Below are positions 1-7,343 of a stretch of 19,761 bases of DNA, piece after piece; the stretch's first letter is position 1; every line of letters begins with the position of its first letter. The DNA lies in assembly GCA_017995695.1 (NCBI GenBank), contig JAGOIJ010000011.1:1-19761 (forward strand). Direction: 5' to 3'. This DNA comes from Candidatus Omnitrophota bacterium (lineage in GTDB: Bacteria; Omnitrophota; Gorgyraeia; Gygaellales; Profunditerraquicolaceae). A model generated the notes under the pieces. It ran no database searches. It was not told the origin of the DNA and saw only the letters and a program-made list of their open reading frames with translations. The position numbers and the translations under genes were made by a program.

Positions 1-290
1 ACTCTCTTAGCGTCCGTCTTGGTCTGTTTCTCGCGGGAACGCTTGACGCAGAAAGCGGCACACCAGCCCATCCGTTAGGGCTGGGTGCAGACGCGCCCCA
101 GCGTGTCGCGTCTGCGCTCGGCTCGGCTGCGTCGCTCGTCCCTCAGGTGCGTTCGGGACACCGTGCCCGCTCCTTGCCTCAACGTCCCGCTCGAAATCAG
201 CCCAAACCGTCCGCACCGAATGCGTAACGTAGCAACTGACTGTGTACGGCCCGTTGCATAAATTGCCGTTGCGCCTCGATAGTATTGTTG
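1..290. other. GC-rich structured non-coding region
   Basis: No convincing gene is visible in this stretch. It is clearly richer in G+C than the genes that follow and contains two good hairpins. One is CCAGCCC at 63-69 with GGGCTGG at 78-84. The other is a perfect 9-bp stem, GCAGACGCG at 87-95 with CGCGTCTGC at 107-115. A 112-codon minus-strand reading frame crosses it, but that frame is arginine-rich, low in complexity and matches no family I recognise. The segment GCTCGGCTCGGCTGCGTCGC near 116-135 resembles the reverse complement of the GC-rich stretch after the tmRNA (about 2284-2321). This suggests a dispersed repeat family or an unrecognised structured RNA. Confidence 0.4.
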
Positions 291-297
291 TTATAAT
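269..297 (+). promoter_or_regulatory. Probable sigma70-type promoter for the AEC permease
   Basis: A perfect -10 hexamer, TATAAT, lies at 292-297. With a 17-bp spacer the -35 would be TTGCGC at 269-274, which matches the consensus at only three positions. Transcription would start near 304, leaving a leader of about 20 nt that contains the ribosome-binding site AAGGAG at 313-318. The -10 box is convincing and the -35 is weak. Confidence 0.45.
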
Positions 298-324
298 ATA
301 GGCCCTTAACTTAAGGAGACGCTT

Positions 325-1281
325 ATGTTTTTGGAGTATTTGCAAAGCACGGGTTTTGCCGTTATTCAGATATTGATCATTTCCGGTATTGGGTATTTCT
401 TGGTCAAAAAAAACATACTCGGCGCTGAAGCGCTTGACGCTTTGAGCCGGCTGACGATTGACATCACCCTACCGTTATTAATATTTTGCCAGCTTATTGA
501 GCGTTTTAATTTTACCTTGTACCCGGATTGGTGGATTTTCCCCTTGTTGAGTATTTTTATCACCCTGATTGGCTGGATAGTGGGGAAAGTTTTTTCTGGC
601 TTTATCGTCGGTGCGCCACCAAAGATGCAGTTTGTGAGCTTAATTACGTTTCAGAATTCAGGTTACTTGCCGCTTGCGCTTTTGGCTGCGCTATTGCCGT
701 CAGATAAGCTTGATGTGATGTTCGTTTGTTTGTTTTTGTTTCTTGCCGGTTTTAATCTTATTATGTTTTCTGTTGGGCCGCTCATGCTCACTCAAGGCAA
801 GACCAAGGCTTTTGATGCCAAGACCCTTTTGAGTCCGCCGGTTGTTGCCGTGCTGGTAAGCTTACTCGTGATATTCTTTGGCCTTGCCAGTGCGATTCCG
901 GAATTGATTTTTAAGCCGTTGAAAATGATCGGCGATTGCACGTTGCCCTTGGCAATGCTTGTGGTAGGAGGAGGGCTTGCGCAGATACGATTGGCTCATG
1001 TTGATAAGAAGGTGATGGGATTAACGATTTTCGTTAAGCTTTTCATTTTACCTGCTATTGGGTTATTTGTCGCATTTGCTTTGCGGGTGCCTGAATCTAT
1101 GGCGTTCCTAATCGTCTTACAGTGTGCTATGCCTTCTGCTGCTACCTTGCCTGCGCTTGCCCGGAATTATAAGCAACAAGATCTTTTGTTGAGCCAGGGG
1201 ATATTCCTTACGCATCTGGCAAGTATTATTACCATCCCGTTATTTTTGAGTATTTATTTCATGTTCGCTATGGTAAAATAA
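325..1281 (+). CDS. AEC (auxin efflux carrier) family permease
   Basis: This 318-residue, strongly hydrophobic protein has the layout of the Mem_trans/AEC family: two groups of about five membrane helices separated by a more polar central segment (LTQGKTKAFDAKTLLSP, about residues 153-170). The N-terminal stretch QILIISGIGYFLVKKNIL followed by LSRLTIDITLPLLIF is typical of the first repeat, where the conserved proline breaks a helix. The C-terminal repeat contains LVVGGGLAQI and LQCAMPSAATLPALARNY, a family hallmark. The family exports small organic anions or malate; the substrate here cannot be told. The start is well supported by AAGGAG seven bases before the ATG. It is followed after 16 bp by smpB and may be cotranscribed with it. 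Confidence 0.85.
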   Translation: MFLEYLQSTGFAVIQILIISGIGYFLVKKNILGAEALDALSRLTIDITLPLLIFCQLIERFNFTLYPDWWIFPLLSIFITLIGWIVGKVFSGFIVGAPPKMQFVSLITFQNSGYLPLALLAALLPSDKLDVMFVCLFLFLAGFNLIMFSVGPLMLTQGKTKAFDAKTLLSPPVVAVLVSLLVIFFGLASAIPELIFKPLKMIGDCTLPLAMLVVGGGLAQIRLAHVDKKVMGLTIFVKLFILPAIGLFVAFALRVPESMAFLIVLQCAMPSAATLPALARNYKQQDLLLSQGIFLTHLASIITIPLFLSIYFMFAMVK

Positions 1282-1297
1282 AATAGGGAATATTGAG

Positions 1298-1756
1298 ATG
1301 GGCAATGCTATAGCTACCAATCCCAAAGCGTTTAAAGATTACGCTGTTATAGAAACAGTTGAGTGTGGCATTGAATTAAGGGGCTGCGAGGTTAAGTCGT
1401 TACGCGAAGGCAAGATGAATCTCAAGGATGGTTTTGCGCGCATTGAGCATAACGAGGTTATACTATATAACACGCACATAAGTCCTTATACACAAGCAAG
1501 TTATTTAAACGTTGAGCCTACGCGGCCGCGGAAGCTTCTGCTGCATAAGCGACAGATTGCGCGTTTAATGGGGCAGGTTGCTCAGCGAGGCATGACCTTG
1601 GTACCAACCAAGGCTTATTTTAGCAATCGTGGTTTTGCCAAGATTGAACTTGCCCTGTGTAAGGGGAAAAAAGTTTACGATAGAAGACAAGATATTAAAC
1701 GGCGGGAACTTGATCTTGAAATGCGCCGGATGATGAAACATAGGAGAACGAGATAA
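1298..1756 (+). CDS. smpB: SsrA-binding protein SmpB
   Basis: SmpB binds tmRNA and brings it to stalled ribosomes for trans-translation. The 152-residue length is normal. Family landmarks are present in order: a short N-terminal strand (AFKDYAVIETVECGIELRGCEVKSLR), the GFARIE strand, YNTHISPY, the RKLLLHKRQI helix, GMTLVPTKAYFSNRGFAKIELALCKGKK, and the basic tail DRRQDIKRRE that becomes helical in the A-site. The tmRNA gene starts 100 bp downstream on the same strand, the classic arrangement. The Shine-Dalgarno is weak (around TAGGGA, 12-17 bases upstream), but the start fits the family. Confidence 0.97.
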   Translation: MGNAIATNPKAFKDYAVIETVECGIELRGCEVKSLREGKMNLKDGFARIEHNEVILYNTHISPYTQASYLNVEPTRPRKLLLHKRQIARLMGQVAQRGMTLVPTKAYFSNRGFAKIELALCKGKKVYDRRQDIKRRELDLEMRRMMKHRRTR

Positions 1757-1806
1757 TTCATGAATAGGGAATTCTTGCCGCAATTATGGGATGAGCAAGT
1801 AAATTC

Positions 1807-1848
1807 GGCCATACAATTTACGTTCACTGTGTTCCGTAAATTGTGGCC
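1807..1848 (+). other. Strong stem-loop just upstream of tmRNA
   Basis: GGCCATACAATTTACG at 1807-1822 pairs with CGTAAATTGTGGCC at 1835-1848, leaving a two-base bulge and a 12-nt loop. It ends seven bases before the predicted mature 5' end of tmRNA. There is no T-tract after it, so it is a poor intrinsic terminator. It may be a precursor-processing structure or may mark the end of the smpB message. Confidence 0.5.
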
Positions 1849-1855
1849 TCATTTA

Positions 1856-2249
1856 GGGGGTGAAAGGGTTCGACTTAAGTATGTCGGATAAAAGCAGCGT
1901 GCCGCGGACGCAGGGTTTACCGCGTAAAACATCCTTGCACAATCTAAACGCAAAACCAGTAATGGTTAACCGTTTGGCACCAATGGCAACATTGATGCCT
2001 GCGGGCGTCCCAGTCTTCGGCCTTAATTAGGCTGAAGCCTCTCGTCAGGTAGCCTGTGACCTGGATGAGAGCCTTAACAGGCTGGTCCTTTGACGCGCCT
2101 TACGGCAAAGGATGAGAGTTTAAAAGGCTGCTACCTTAAGGATTCTGTCAAGCGAAGCCTTAAGGTTTAAGACAAATGATTGACTACGCATGTAGCGGCT
2201 TTTATGCGATTGCTTAGGGACGGCGGTTCAATTCCGCCCACCTCCACCA
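1856..2249 (+). ncRNA. ssrA: Transfer-messenger RNA (tmRNA, SsrA)
   Basis: This 394-nt one-piece tmRNA rescues stalled ribosomes with SmpB. Its 5' end GGGGGTG pairs with CACCTCC near the 3' end (one G-U pair), and the gene-encoded CCA is at 2247-2249. The T-arm GGCGG-TTCAATT-CCGCC and the upstream GGGTTCGAC motif after the 5' strand are canonical. The resume codon is most likely GCA at 1950-1952. From there an open frame of 26 codons runs to TAG at 2028-2030, and that stop sits in the loop of the hairpin CTTCGGCCT/AGGCTGAAG, as in the P5 hairpin of other tmRNAs. The predicted tag starts AKPVMVNRLA and ends PAGVPVFGLN, without the usual LAA-type end. The RNA call is sure; the tag assignment is less so. 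Confidence 0.95.
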
Positions 2250-2278
2250 AAATTTTCCGCCAAGGAAAATTTTGGTGG
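2244..2278. repeat. 15-bp perfect inverted repeat spanning the tmRNA 3' end
   Basis: CCACCAAAATTTTCC at 2244-2258 and GGAAAATTTTGGTGG at 2264-2278 are perfectly complementary around a 5-nt loop (GCCAA). The left arm includes the last six bases of tmRNA, including its CCA. No T-tract follows, so it is not a standard intrinsic terminator. In the precursor RNA it would compete with the acceptor stem of tmRNA. Confidence 0.75.
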
Positions 2279-2470
2279 CACTCAAGCGAGCGTGGCGAGG
2301 CGACAAGCCGAGCAGCGAGCGGAGTGCATACCAGATGATCCTTTTCATTAATGAAAGCAATAGTGGACGCCGTTTTAATGTAAAACGGCGTTAGTCCAAA
2401 AGAATGCTTTTCGGCGCCACTAGTTAGATATTCATATGCCAAACCAAATTCAAAAAATCGGATTCGCATC
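2278..2470. other. Intergenic cluster of palindromes after tmRNA
   Basis: I see no gene here. The stretch holds GCACTC/GAGTGC arms at 2278-2283 and 2322-2327 around a GC-rich centre, a 14-bp palindrome TTTCATTAATGAAA at 2343-2356, and a perfect 11-bp hairpin ACGCCGTTTTA/TAAAACGGCGT at 2367-2391 with a 3-nt loop. A minus-strand frame that reads through tmRNA and this region gives the VEVGGIEPPS peptide, a known false translation of antisense tRNA-like 3' ends. The region may carry a terminator for tmRNA plus remnants of repeat elements. Confidence 0.5.
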
Positions 2471-3556
2471 TTGTTAAAACAATACTGGTTTTCTTTCTTT
2501 ATTATTGCTGTTCTTTGTATAAATTTATTCGGCTGTGCTACGGTTCCGCCGAGGGCTGATATTGAATCGTATGCGTTGAATGGCGTGTCGTACGTCCCGC
2601 TCATGGCGTTATGTAGGGCTCGTGGTGTCGGCGTTAATGTTGATCTGGTGGGAAGGCTGGTGGCGCTTACGAATGAACAGCATCGCATTACCTTGATGCT
2701 TAATGAAACAGTTATTGTTGTTGACGGTGCTGCGTCGCATATCACAAGCCCGGTGAGGTTTCATCAGGGTATGATCATGGTCCCGCGGACCTTTAAGGAA
2801 AAAGTCTTTGATGTTATTTTTGAAAAGCCTCGTTTTTCTTTAGAGAATCTGGCTGCGGTATCAAGTGTCAAAAAAATAGTTTTGGATGCAGGCCACGGTG
2901 GCCATGATCCTGGGGCTATCGGGCGCAATGGCTTGCGGGAAAAAGATGTTACGTTGGATATCGTGAAGCGGCTCGCAGGACTTTTGCGGGATGCCGGGTT
3001 TCAGGTTATCCTGGTGCGCGATACCGACACCTTTGTGCCTTTGGATCAGCGCGTAACAATTGCCAATAACGCGCAGGCAGATCTTTTCCTTAGTATCCAT
3101 GCCAATGCGAATAGGGCGCGCGCCTTGAATGGTTTCGAGGCATATTACATCTCTCCGACGGCAAATGATGGAGAGCGTGCGCTTAAGTCCACGCATCAAG
3201 ACCACTTGCCGTATCAAGCGAGTTCTTTTGCCAATCATGGGCAAACGTTAAGAGCTATTTTGTGGGATATGCAATATGCTTATGCGCGCGGGGAATCTAT
3301 TGCTTTGGCTAAGGTGATGTGTCAAAGCGTTGAGAACAGTTTACCGGCTAAGGTGCTTGGGGTAGAACATGCGCGTTTCCAAGTGTTAAAGGGCACGTTT
3401 ATGCCAGCGGTCCTGCTTGAAGTTGGATTTTTATCTAATAGCGCAGAAGAGCAAATGTTGAAGAATGGGTACTACCGGCAGCAACTCGCGGATACTATCT
3501 TCAAAGGGGTTAAGAATTATGTGCGAGAATTTGCGTTAGCGGAGGTTAGGCAATGA
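2471..3556 (+). CDS. N-acetylmuramoyl-L-alanine amidase, lipoprotein
   Basis: This 361-residue Amidase_3 enzyme would cut the bond between MurNAc and the peptide stem of peptidoglycan in the periplasm. A lipoprotein signal with lipobox LFGC puts the lipidated cysteine at residue 22. Residues about 35-115 resemble the copper-amine-oxidase N-like/stalk domain found in wall-associated proteins (NGVSYVPLMALCRARG, VVDGAASHITSPVRFHQGMIMVPRTF). The catalytic domain follows: DAGHGGHDPG with zinc ligand His142, Glu157 in LREKD, His210 in LSIHANAN, and catalytic Glu317 in LLEVGFLSN. The start is a TTG with no clear Shine-Dalgarno; no ATG or GTG lies upstream in frame, and the signal peptide needs this start. 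Its stop overlaps the murI start (ATGA), so the two are probably coupled. Confidence 0.92.
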   Translation: MLKQYWFSFFIIAVLCINLFGCATVPPRADIESYALNGVSYVPLMALCRARGVGVNVDLVGRLVALTNEQHRITLMLNETVIVVDGAASHITSPVRFHQGMIMVPRTFKEKVFDVIFEKPRFSLENLAAVSSVKKIVLDAGHGGHDPGAIGRNGLREKDVTLDIVKRLAGLLRDAGFQVILVRDTDTFVPLDQRVTIANNAQADLFLSIHANANRARALNGFEAYYISPTANDGERALKSTHQDHLPYQASSFANHGQTLRAILWDMQYAYARGESIALAKVMCQSVENSLPAKVLGVEHARFQVLKGTFMPAVLLEVGFLSNSAEEQMLKNGYYRQQLADTIFKGVKNYVREFALAEVRQ

Positions 3557-4350
3557 GAAAAGCAATCGGAGTATTTGATTCAGGCGTTGGCGGGTTAACG
3601 GTTGTCAAAGAATTGATTCGACAGCTCCCCCGGGAAGATATCATCTATTTTGGCGATACGGCGCGCGTGCCCTACGGCATTAAATCCCGCGAAACAGTCA
3701 TTCGTTTCTCCATTGAAAACATCCTGTTTTTACTGAAGCACGAAGTTAAGCTTATCTGTGTTGCTTGTAACACAGTATCAAGTTTTGCTTTACCAGTTAT
3801 TAAACACCATTTTCGTGTGCCTATCGTCGGTGTTATCTCTCCGGGTGTGCGTGAGGCAGTGTATGCCACGCAGAATAAGCGCATCGGGGTAATTGGAACT
3901 CGGGGTACGATTAAGAGTCGCGCCTACGAAATGGAAATCAAGCAGCTTGATGCAAGCGTCAAGGTTACCGCAGTTGCCTGTCCTTTATTTGTGCCTTTGG
4001 TTGAGGAGGGGTGGCTTGCGGGAAGTGTAGCGCGTGAGGTAGCGCGGACGTATCTTTCGCCGCTGTTAGCAGCGCACGTTGATACGGTTATTCTAGGGTG
4101 CACGCACTACCCGCTTCTTAAAACCATAATTAAAGAAGTGCTTGGGCCAAAAGTGACGTTAATCGATTCAGCCAAACAGGTAGCTATGGAAGTAAAAAAG
4201 ATTTTGGTTAATGAGTCTGCGTTAAGTGTCGCCCAGAAAGGCGCGCACACGTTTTATGTCAGCGATAACCCGGAGTGGTTTAGTTCTCTTGCAAAACAGT
4301 TTTTAGGCCAGGTTGTTACCAAGGTCAGTAAGGTGGATGTCAATGTATAG
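3553..4350 (+). CDS. murI: Glutamate racemase
   Basis: MurI interconverts L- and D-glutamate, supplying D-Glu for peptidoglycan precursors in the cytosol. The 265-residue protein shows the N-terminal IGVFDSGVGGLTV motif with Asp9, the YFGDTARVPYG motif, catalytic Cys72 in VACNTVSS and catalytic Cys183 in LGCTHYPLL. Both cysteines of the two-base mechanism are intact. The start overlaps the amidase stop by four bases, and its last codons overlap the queD start. The pairing with an amidase is functionally sensible. Confidence 0.97.
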   Translation: MRKAIGVFDSGVGGLTVVKELIRQLPREDIIYFGDTARVPYGIKSRETVIRFSIENILFLLKHEVKLICVACNTVSSFALPVIKHHFRVPIVGVISPGVREAVYATQNKRIGVIGTRGTIKSRAYEMEIKQLDASVKVTAVACPLFVPLVEEGWLAGSVAREVARTYLSPLLAAHVDTVILGCTHYPLLKTIIKEVLGPKVTLIDSAKQVAMEVKKILVNESALSVAQKGAHTFYVSDNPEWFSSLAKQFLGQVVTKVSKVDVNV

Positions 4351-4699
4351 CATACAAGTAGAAGCTTATTTTAGTTCGGCGCATAATTTACGCGGGTATA
4401 AAGGTAAATGTGAGGCATTGCATGGCCACAACTGGAAGGTCCAGATTACGGTTGCTAAGCGTAAGCCCGATGCATCAGGGTTAGTCATGGATTTTAGGGA
4501 GTTAAAAGCAAAGCTGCACGCAGTGTTGGATAAGCTTGATCACGCCTATCTTAACGATATCGCGTATTTTAAAAAACACAATCCTACGTCAGAGAATATC
4601 GCCTGTTATATTTACACGATGCTAAAAAAAGATATCGCTCATCTTGCTTCAGTGACGGTTTGGGAATCAGAGAATTCCGCTGCCACGTACTCGTTATGA
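4343..4699 (+). CDS. queD: 6-carboxy-5,6,7,8-tetrahydropterin synthase QueD
   Basis: QueD converts 7,8-dihydroneopterin triphosphate to 6-carboxytetrahydropterin, the first dedicated step to preQ1. With the start used here it is 118 residues, typical of the family. Visible motifs are the zinc ligands His14 and the His28/His30 pair in CEALHGHNW, the catalytic Cys23, the DFRELK strand, the Asp-His pair in LDKLDHAYLN, NPTSENIA, and the Glu-containing VWESENSAATY. I chose ATG at 4343 because AAGGTGG at 4329-4335 lies seven bases upstream; an ATG at 4337 in the same frame would be too close to it. It overlaps the end of murI by eight bases and overlaps queC. Confidence 0.95.
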   Translation: MYSIQVEAYFSSAHNLRGYKGKCEALHGHNWKVQITVAKRKPDASGLVMDFRELKAKLHAVLDKLDHAYLNDIAYFKKHNPTSENIACYIYTMLKKDIAHLASVTVWESENSAATYSL

Positions 4700-5367
4700 A
4701 AAAGGCAGTTGTTTTGTTGTCGGGAGGGCTTGATTCGGCGACGACGTTGTATGAAGCCTTGCGTCAGGGGTATCGGTGCCATTGTTTGATCTTTGATTAT
4801 GGGCAGCGGCATCGCCGCGAGTTGAAAAGCGCGCAGGCAGTGGCGCGCGCTGCCAAATGCAGCTTCCAGGTTATTACGATAGCTTTGCCATGGAAGGGTT
4901 CAGCGTTGTTGCATAAGCAGGCAGCGCTACCTAAGCTCACCCGCGCGAACAAAGGTAGGAGGGAAGAAGTGATACCTTCTACGTACGTGCCCGCGCGCAA
5001 TATTATTTTCTTAAGCTTTGCTCTTTCGTGCGCTGAAGCTTTACAGGCGCAGGCCATTTTTATTGGCGCGCATAGCCATGATTATTCAGGATATCCGGAC
5101 TGCCGTCCGGCGTTCTTTCGCGCATTTCAAAACGTGATTACCTACGGCACAAAGGCAGGCGTAGAGCGTAAGGGTATTAAGATCATTACGCCTCTTATTC
5201 ATAAGGATAAAGCGGATATAATCCGTTTAGCGCAACGATTACGGGCTCCTCTTGAGCTTACCTGGTCTTGTTACCAGGGGAAAGATGCGCCGTGTGGCGC
5301 TTGCGATAGCTGCTATTTTCGCAAAAAAGGTTTTCAGGAAGCGGGGATACCAGATCCTTCACTGTAG
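4696..5367 (+). CDS. queC: 7-cyano-7-deazaguanine (preQ0) synthase QueC
   Basis: QueC uses ATP and ammonia to convert 7-carboxy-7-deazaguanine to preQ0. The 223-residue protein begins MKKAVVLLSGGLDSAT with the PP-loop SGGLDS at residues 9-14. It continues with FDYGQRHRRE, a TYVPARN segment and VITYGTKAG, and ends with the zinc knuckle in CYQGKDAPCGACDSC followed by RKKGF, all family hallmarks. The ATG at 4696 overlaps the queD stop (ATGA); an in-frame upstream ATG at 4660 lies inside queD and adds residues not expected in the family. A 68-bp gap separates it from queE. Confidence 0.96.
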   Translation: MKKAVVLLSGGLDSATTLYEALRQGYRCHCLIFDYGQRHRRELKSAQAVARAAKCSFQVITIALPWKGSALLHKQAALPKLTRANKGRREEVIPSTYVPARNIIFLSFALSCAEALQAQAIFIGAHSHDYSGYPDCRPAFFRAFQNVITYGTKAGVERKGIKIITPLIHKDKADIIRLAQRLRAPLELTWSCYQGKDAPCGACDSCYFRKKGFQEAGIPDPSL

Positions 5368-5435
5368 CGTTTAAGGATTCGTGGGGGTAATAGGTACAGC
5401 TTTGGTTGCTTAAACGTTACGCATGGAGATTGGCG

Positions 5436-6107
5436 ATGAAGGCAAAGATTACCGAAGTATTTGAGAGTGTCCAGGGGGAAGGCATATACCTTGGCGAGCG
5501 CCAACTGTTTGTGCGTTTCTTTGGATGCAACTTAGATTGTGATTACTGCGACACGCGGCCAAACCGTTTCTTAGAGTATGAGCCGCAGGAATTATGCGAC
5601 GAGATCAAGTTGTACGGCAATGAATTTCACGCCATCTCATTTACGGGCGGTGAGCCTTTAGTGCAAAAGGATTTTCTCAAAGAAGTGTTACGTTGTACTG
5701 CGCAAGCCGGGTATAGGCACTATCTTGAAACCAACGGCACGCTGCCCGATGCCTTGGAGGATATTATCGATTATATCGATATCGTCGCTATGGATATAAA
5801 ATTGCCCAGTTCCTCCGGCGTGGGGGAGTTATGGCAGCAGCATAAGAGATTTTTAGAGGTTGCATCTAAGAAAGAAGTTTTTGTTAAGATGATCATCAGC
5901 CAGACATCGAAAGAAACAGATTTGCGCGAGGCAATTGCCTTGATCCGCGCGGTTAATTTTGCAACGACCTTGGTGCTGCAGCCGAACAGCTGTGAGTCAT
6001 GGGGTTCGTTGGGCGAAAGGCTCAATACCTTTCGGCAGATTTGCAGCGACAAAGGCATTGTCACCTGCGTTATCCCACAGATCCATAAATTAATAGGAGT
6101 TCCCTAA
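5436..6107 (+). CDS. queE: 7-carboxy-7-deazaguanine synthase QueE (radical SAM)
   Basis: QueE is a radical-SAM enzyme that rearranges 6-carboxytetrahydropterin to 7-carboxy-7-deazaguanine. The 223-residue protein starts MKAKITEVFESVQGEG, the typical N-terminus that contains the substrate-binding SVQGEG motif. The iron-sulfur cysteines are Cys31, Cys35 and Cys38 in GCNLDCDYC, a CX3CX2C spacing. SFTGGEPL is the glycine-rich SAM-binding motif and ETNGT follows. The start at 5436 is favoured by GGAGAT eleven bases upstream; the longer ATG reading from 5406 (10 extra residues) does not fit the family. The end overlaps queF (TAATG). Confidence 0.95.
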   Translation: MKAKITEVFESVQGEGIYLGERQLFVRFFGCNLDCDYCDTRPNRFLEYEPQELCDEIKLYGNEFHAISFTGGEPLVQKDFLKEVLRCTAQAGYRHYLETNGTLPDALEDIIDYIDIVAMDIKLPSSSGVGELWQQHKRFLEVASKKEVFVKMIISQTSKETDLREAIALIRAVNFATTLVLQPNSCESWGSLGERLNTFRQICSDKGIVTCVIPQIHKLIGVP

Positions 6108-6499
6108 TGAAAAAGAAACAAACCTATGAAGGATTGCAAAATTCGGTCAGGGTAATGGCAACGCCACGCATAGAAGTGTGGAAAAATCAGTATCCGGATA
6201 AAGAATATAGCATCTGTTTGGATGTGCCGGAGTTTACTTGCATTTGCCCGAAAACCGGCTTACCGGATTTCGCTGCCATTACGATCGAGTATTCTCCCGA
6301 TGCCCATTGCATTGAACTTAAATCGTTTAAAATGTACACCATGTTTTTCCGTAACGTAGGCATTTTCCATGAGCACCTGATTAATAGGATGCTCGATGAT
6401 TTTGTAAAGGCAAGCCATCCGCGCTGGGTGAAGATCACCGGCCGTTTTAATCCACGCGGAGGCATTACCACTACTGTGAGCGCTCACTATAGCCGATGA
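6107..6499 (+). CDS. queF: NADPH-dependent 7-cyano-7-deazaguanine reductase QueF
   Basis: QueF reduces the nitrile preQ0 to preQ1, the base inserted into tRNA by Tgt. This is the short, unimodular type at 130 residues. The nucleophilic Cys47 lies in ICPKTGLPDF together with the general acid Asp54, and ELKSFKMY is the QueF signature with its substrate and NADPH contacts. With queD, queC and queE it completes the route from dihydroneopterin triphosphate to preQ1; folE, tgt and queA are not in the window. Its stop overlaps the fumarase alpha start by four bases. The upstream Shine-Dalgarno TAGGAG is good. Confidence 0.96.
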   Translation: MKKKQTYEGLQNSVRVMATPRIEVWKNQYPDKEYSICLDVPEFTCICPKTGLPDFAAITIEYSPDAHCIELKSFKMYTMFFRNVGIFHEHLINRMLDDFVKASHPRWVKITGRFNPRGGITTTVSAHYSR

Positions 6500-7341
6500 T
6501 GAGAACAATTACCGCCGCTACTATTAAGTCTACCGTTGCGCAATTGTGCAAAGAGGCGAATCTGGTTTTGCCTCATGATGTGCTGCTTGCGTTACGTAGG
6601 GCTGCTGCATCCGAAACTGACCGTCGCGCCAAAGGCATCTTACGGGCCACCATTGATAATGCCCTCATCGCGCATAAGCAGCATCTGGCTATATGTCAGG
6701 ATACGGGCATGGCATGCGTATTTGTAAAGCTGGGGCAGGATGTGCGGGTGCTCGGCAATTTATCTCGTGCTATTAATCAGGGCGTTGCCCAAGGGTATAA
6801 AGAAGCGTGCTTAAGAAATTCCATTATTAAGGATCCCTTAATGCGTGCGACTCCTGCATTTCAGCCGGCGATTATCCATACTGAACTTGTGCAGGGAAAT
6901 AAGATGAGCATAACGGTGCTGCCAAAAGGGTTTGGCTGTGAGAATAAAACCCGTCTCGTTATGCTTAATCCAACAGCGAGCTGGGATAAAGTTAAGGATT
7001 TCATTATCGATACTGTTAAGGCAGCAGGCCCGGATGCCTGTCCGCCGTATATTATTGGTGTAGGGATCGGCGGCACTGCAGAGCACGCGTGTTTATTGGC
7101 AAAAAAGGCGCTGTTAAAAAACATCAATTCTCGATACTCACAACTCAATGCTAAACTTGTCCGCTTGCAAAATAATCTATTAAAACAAATTAATGGTTTG
7201 AACATCGGACCGATGGGGCTGGGAGGTAAAACCACAGCGCTGGCAGTGAATATTGAGACGTATCCAACGCATATTGCTGGTTTGCCTGTTTGTGTGAACA
7301 TTAGTTGTCATGCCTTACGCAGGGCAACGAAGGTACTCTAG
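6496..7341 (+). CDS. Class I fumarate hydratase (or tartrate dehydratase) alpha subunit
   Basis: This is the N-terminal, iron-sulfur half of a two-subunit class I fumarase, which interconverts fumarate and L-malate. The three cluster cysteines are visible: Cys67 in AICQDTGMA, Cys148 in GFGCENKT and Cys271 in NISCHALRR. Other landmarks are IIHTELV, IIGVGIGGTAE and NIGPMGLGGKTTALAV. Its 281 residues match the usual length of separate alpha chains. The beta subunit follows after two bases. The family also includes L(+)-tartrate dehydratase and mesaconase, which cannot be separated by eye; fumarase is the most common role. Two ATGs (6496 and 6499) are possible starts. Confidence 0.92.
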   Translation: MMRTITAATIKSTVAQLCKEANLVLPHDVLLALRRAAASETDRRAKGILRATIDNALIAHKQHLAICQDTGMACVFVKLGQDVRVLGNLSRAINQGVAQGYKEACLRNSIIKDPLMRATPAFQPAIIHTELVQGNKMSITVLPKGFGCENKTRLVMLNPTASWDKVKDFIIDTVKAAGPDACPPYIIGVGIGGTAEHACLLAKKALLKNINSRYSQLNAKLVRLQNNLLKQINGLNIGPMGLGGKTTALAVNIETYPTHIAGLPVCVNISCHALRRATKVL

Positions 7342-7343
7342 TG

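Noticed and set aside
7..345. Minus-strand frame of 112 residues
   Set aside because: Arginine-rich translation of a GC-rich hairpin region, no recognisable family, and its start would lie inside the permease gene.
1760..1891. Short plus-strand frame (43 residues) between smpB and tmRNA
   Set aside because: It lacks a Shine-Dalgarno, runs into the mature tmRNA and through the strong hairpin at 1807-1848; it is better explained by chance.
2167..2745. Minus-strand frame of 192 residues ending VEVGGIEPPS...
   Set aside because: It is antisense to tmRNA and the amidase N-terminus. The GGIEPPS string is a well-known false translation of antisense tRNA-like 3' ends.
4313..4342. Upstream TTG start for queD
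   Set aside because: It lies within murI, has no proper ribosome-binding site and adds residues not found in the family; ATG 4343 follows AAGGTGG at good spacing.
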